Shown: positions 61,314-64,000 of the stretch, one piece after another
How the letters are laid out: each line of letters begins with the position of its first letter
How positions within the stretch are numbered: position 1 is the first letter of the stretch
The notes under the pieces: model-generated
What the model was told of the DNA's origin: nothing
Database searches by the model: none
Seen by the model: the letters and a program-made list of their open reading frames with translations, nothing else
Assembly (NCBI GenBank): GCA_963843805.1
Contig: CAWJLY010000005.1
Location: 182,141-246,140 of the forward strand
Length of the DNA: 64,000 bases
From: Ideonella_A sp963843805
GTDB lineage: Bacteria > Pseudomonadota > Gammaproteobacteria > Burkholderiales > Burkholderiaceae_C
Direction of reading: 5' to 3'
Made by a program: the position numbers and the translations under genes

Positions 61314-61886
61314 ATGGACCAAGCCATGCCGCTCACCTACACCGCTTTCCTGGAGGGGCGCCGCCTCGCCAGCGGTCCCTTGCACGAGGTCGCCGTGGCC
61401 GTGTTGCGGGCGCAGCAGGCGCAACCCGAGGGGCATCCGCTGGTCTTCAGCGATGCCAGCGGCCAGTCTGCCGACCTGGACCTGCGTGGCGGCGAGGAAG
61501 CCGTCGCGGCGCGCTACACCGTGGCTGCGCCGATCCAAGCGCCCAAGGGCCGCGGTCGCCCCAAGCTCGGTGTGGTCGCGCGGGAAGTGACGCTGCTGCC
61601 GGAACACTGGGACTGGCTCGCCGCGCAACCAGGCGGCGCCTCCGTGGCCTTGCGCAAGCTCGTGCATGAAGCGCGGCGCAAGGGCGGCGACCGGGGCCGG
61701 ACGCGCCAGGCGCGCGACCGCGCGTATCACGCCATGTCCACGCTGGCCGGCGACCTCGCCGGCTTCGAGGAAGCATCGCGGGCGCTGTTCGCCGGCGACC
61801 ACGAGCGGCTGGTGGCGCAGATGGCGGCATGGCCGGAAGACGTGCGGGCGTACGTGCTGCAGCTCGCCGAACCTGACCCCGGCTAA
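61314..61886 (+). CDS. DUF2239 family protein
   Basis: 190 residues, MDQAMPLTYTAFLEGRRLAS at the start (a second ATG at 61326 gives MPLTYTAF). The family core is RGRPKLGVVAREVTLLPEHW, DWLAAQPGGASVALRKLVHE and the following basic helix. Function unknown. It heads a plus-strand cluster with a MATE pump, a GIY-YIG protein and a MarR-type regulator. Confidence 0.88.
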   Translation: MDQAMPLTYTAFLEGRRLASGPLHEVAVAVLRAQQAQPEGHPLVFSDASGQSADLDLRGGEEAVAARYTVAAPIQAPKGRGRPKLGVVAREVTLLPEHWDWLAAQPGGASVALRKLVHEARRKGGDRGRTRQARDRAYHAMSTLAGDLAGFEEASRALFAGDHERLVAQMAAWPEDVRAYVLQLAEPDPG

Positions 61887-61977
61887 GCCGGACCTCTTTC
61901 TCTCTTTTGCAACCAGCGCGCGGCTCCGGGCCGCAGCGCTGCGGGCACACGCACGCCCGCGATCCACAGGAGCCCTC

Positions 61978-63474
61978 ATGAACGAGCCAGAAACGACACC
62001 CCCCGCCGGACCGGCGCCGACGCTGCGCACTCATTACCTTGCGCTGCTGACACCCCTTGTCCTGACGCACGCGCTGCAAAGCGCGGGCGGCCTGCTCGAT
62101 GGCTTCTGGCTCGGGCGCCTGCTGGGCGTGCGCGGCATCGCGACGGCCGCGTCGTTCTTTCCCGTGTTCTTCTTGCTGCTGTCGCTGATCATCGGGCTGG
62201 GCGCCGGCGCGACCATCCTTGCGGGACAAGCATGGGGCGCGCGTGATGCGGCGCAGGTGCGGCGCGTGGGTGCGACGGCCTTCGTGGCTGCGCTTGGCGT
62301 CGGGCTTGCGGTCGCTGTGGCCGGTGCGTGGTCTGCGCCGTGGTTGATGCAAGCGCTCGGCACGCCGCCGGACATCTTGCCGGCCGCGATCCGCTATGCG
62401 CGCGCCATGTTGCTGGTGATGCCCTTCGTGTTCGTCACGTGGGCGGGCCTGTCCCTGAGCCGCGGCACCGGCGACGCGCTCTCGCCGATGTGGTCCTTGC
62501 TGGCCGCGACGCTGGTGGGCGCGGTGTGCACGCCGCTGCTCGTTGCGGGCACGCCTTTGGGCGCGGCTGGCGTGGCAGTCTCGGCGCTCGTCGCGCAGCT
62601 GGCTGCGCTTGCCGTGTTGATCCGGCGCTGGCGTCGGGACGGCCATCCGCTCGCCCCCGGCGCCGGGTGGCAGGACTGCAAGCCGAGTGCGGCCATCGCC
62701 AAACGCATGCTGCGCATCGGCCTGCCGGCCGCATTGCAGATGCTGGCGATGGCGCTTGCCGAGATCGTGCTGCTGGGCCTGGTGAACCGTCACGGGTCGA
62801 CCGCGACCGCCGCCTATGGCGCGGCGACGCAGGTCCTGAGCTGGGTGCAGTTCCCGGCGATGAGCCTGGGCATTGCCGCGGCGATCTTCAGCGCGCACGC
62901 AGTCGGCGCGGGACGGCGCGAAAGGCTGCCGGCGATCGTGGGTACGGGGCTGCGCCTGAACGCCGTGGTCACCGCGCTGTTCGTCGTCGCTGCGCACCTG
63001 CTCGCGCCGTTCGCGCTGCGCGTGTTCCTGGAACCCGGGCCCGTGCTGGAGCAGGCGGTCACCATCGTGCGCACCGTCGCCTGGAGCGTGGTGCTGCTCG
63101 GATGGAGCAACGTGCTGGTGGGCGCGATGCGCGCGAGCGGCGCGGCGCTGGTGCCAGCGCTCCTCAGCATGGCTGCGATCGTTGGCGTCGAATTGCCGGT
63201 TGCCGTGGCGCTGGAAGCGCGCTTCGGCCTGGCAGGCGTGTTCTGGGCCTGTCCTGCCGCGTTCCTGGCCATGCTGGTGCTGCACGGCCTCTACTACCTG
63301 TCACAAGGAGAAAAAAGATGGACTCTTCCGCCAACCAGGCGTCGCGCTCGGCGCGGCGGGTGGCCGCACGCCAGGCGCGTGACGCCTTCCCGCCGATGGG
63401 CATCTACGCCATTCGCGACCGCGCGAGCGGTCACCTGCTGCTCGGCGCGAGCCGCAACGTGCACGCGGCGCTGA
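61978..63474 (+). CDS. MATE-family multidrug efflux protein
   Basis: The ATG at 61978 follows AGGAG. About 12 spans are visible, e.g. LALLTPLVLTHALQSAGGLL, FFPVFFLLLSLIIGLGAGAT, VVTALFVVAAHLLAPFALRV. MATE motifs such as DGFWLGRLLG, ILAGQAWGARD and GLVNRHGSTATAAYGAATQV are present. The conserved protein ends near 63318 (YYLSQGEKR); the open frame then runs 157 bases into the GIY-YIG gene, so a missed stop through an indel is probable. Sodium- or proton-driven export of cationic compounds is the family role. Confidence 0.88.
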   Translation: MNEPETTPPAGPAPTLRTHYLALLTPLVLTHALQSAGGLLDGFWLGRLLGVRGIATAASFFPVFFLLLSLIIGLGAGATILAGQAWGARDAAQVRRVGATAFVAALGVGLAVAVAGAWSAPWLMQALGTPPDILPAAIRYARAMLLVMPFVFVTWAGLSLSRGTGDALSPMWSLLAATLVGAVCTPLLVAGTPLGAAGVAVSALVAQLAALAVLIRRWRRDGHPLAPGAGWQDCKPSAAIAKRMLRIGLPAALQMLAMALAEIVLLGLVNRHGSTATAAYGAATQVLSWVQFPAMSLGIAAAIFSAHAVGAGRRERLPAIVGTGLRLNAVVTALFVVAAHLLAPFALRVFLEPGPVLEQAVTIVRTVAWSVVLLGWSNVLVGAMRASGAALVPALLSMAAIVGVELPVAVALEARFGLAGVFWACPAAFLAMLVLHGLYYLSQGEKRWTLPPTRRRARRGGWPHARRVTPSRRWASTPFATARAVTCCSARAATCTRR

Positions 63475-63674
63475 ACCGCGCTCGCTTCGAACTGGGCATG
63501 GGCAAGCACGCGGACCGCGTGCTGCAGGCCGAGTGGAATCGCAGCGGGGTGGAGGGGCTCGCCTTCGAAGTGCTGGAACTCGTGAAGGAACGCGAGGATG
63601 CAGGCTTCGACTACGCGGGCGAACTGAAAGCGCTGGAGCAGATCCACCGCGAACTGCAAGGGCTGGCGCCATGA
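63318..63674 (+). CDS. GIY-YIG nuclease-family protein
   Basis: 118 residues from the ATG at 63318, with AAGGAGA ten bases upstream. The domain reads MGIYAIRDRASGHLLLGASR, NRARFELGMGKHADRVLQAE and LAFEVLELVKERED: GIY matches, and the second motif YIG is replaced by LLG. The catalytic Arg is plausible in NRARFELG. The last codons overlap the MarR gene by four bases. This variant is common beside DUF2239 and MATE genes in Burkholderiales, as far as I recall. Confidence 0.75.
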   Translation: MDSSANQASRSARRVAARQARDAFPPMGIYAIRDRASGHLLLGASRNVHAALNRARFELGMGKHADRVLQAEWNRSGVEGLAFEVLELVKEREDAGFDYAGELKALEQIHRELQGLAP

Positions 63675-64000
63675 GCGAAGCGAGCATTGCAAGCCTGCGT
63701 GGACCGGCACCTCGAGCACGCGGCCTTGGTGTTCATGCTCGACGACGAACTCGGCACGCATCACGGCCTGTCGTGGGCCGACTTCGTGCTGCTGACGGTG
63801 CTGGATGCCGCCGGCGGCGCTGCGCCCGCGACGGCGCTCGCGCGCACCTTGCGCACGCCGGCGTCGCACCTGCTGCTGCGGCTGCTGCCGCTGGAGAAGA
63901 CCGGGCTGGTGGAGCGCGCTGCAGATGGCGACGGCAAGCGCCGTGTCACGCTGCGCCCGCAAGGCCGGCGACTGCTGCACGAGGCGCGGGACACGGCCGC
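63671..64000 (+). CDS. MarR-family regulator (frameshifted, cut by window end)
   Basis: The ATG at 63671 gives MSEASIASL; a shift near 63690 joins VDRHLEHAALVFMLDDELGT and HHGLSWADFVLLTVLDAAGG. Then come the winged helix ALARTLRTPASHLLLRLLPL, EKTGLVERAADGDGKRRVTL and RPQGRRLLHEARDTA, at which the window stops. It is a good candidate to bind the palindrome at 61262 and control the efflux cluster. Confidence 0.8.
   Translation, partial: MSEASIASLRGPAPRARGLGVHARRRTRHASRPVVGRLRAADGAGCRRRRCARDGARAHLAHAGVAPAAAAAAAGEDRAGGARCRWRRQAPCHAAPARPATAARGAGHGR

Overview
The window comes from a high-GC betaproteobacterium, most likely of the order Burkholderiales. The basis is the conserved minus-strand gene order hisZ - DUF2065 - hflC - hflK - hflX - hfq - der - bamB - yfgM - hisS - ispG - rodZ - pilF - rlmN - ndk, the divergent rluD/bamD pair, the odhA-odhB-lpdA operon, a Bug/TctC-type transport operon and two copies of a GC-rich triple-hairpin repeat. 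I cannot name a genus from sequence alone.

Layout. 1-17.4 kb: one long minus-strand housekeeping cluster for translation, outer-membrane assembly, isoprenoid synthesis, membrane-protease control, RNA chaperone Hfq, ribosome-assembly GTPase Der, RNA modification (RlmN, RluB) and chromosome condensation (ScpB). 17.7-24.9 kb: rluD and bamD diverge; then dinG with a DUF465 gene, a PP2C phosphatase, a secreted coiled-coil protein and zapE. 24.9-30.8 kb: the 2-oxoglutarate dehydrogenase operon (odhA, odhB, lpdA). 31-34.4 kb: a tripartite tricarboxylate transporter (tctC, tctB, tctA). 34.4-38.3 kb: a small unknown gene, a TerC-type membrane protein, an NhaR-like regulator, a ribosome-hibernation-like protein and HtpX protease. 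38.3-43.1 kb: lipid/nitronate oxidation genes (nitronate monooxygenase, acyl-CoA dehydrogenase, etfA, etfB) with a palindromic operator candidate upstream of etfB.

43.2-64 kb is accessory. It holds a PACE efflux protein, an orphan Bug-type binding protein, a large winged-helix/STAND/TPR regulator, several unrecognised genes, a peptidoglycan-binding-like protein, an amidase, relics of a COG0523 GTPase and of an integrase, a RelE-type toxin-antitoxin pair plus a second decayed antitoxin fragment, an orphan zincin, a complete IS21-family element, lipoproteins, and at the right edge a DUF2239 - MATE - GIY-YIG - MarR cluster behind a striking palindromic promoter.

An overriding feature is the number of single-base frameshifts. 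About twenty genes are broken into two or more frames, including essential ones (hisS, der, ispG, bamB, bamB neighbours, scpB), while the fragments together give full-length, well-conserved proteins. They are dense at 1-25 kb and 57-64 kb and rare at 25-32 kb and 34-56 kb (one, in the acyl-CoA dehydrogenase gene). I read most of them as sequencing or assembly indels, not gene decay; for the accessory relics with in-frame stops real decay is likely. For frameshifted genes the coordinates given here span the whole gene.
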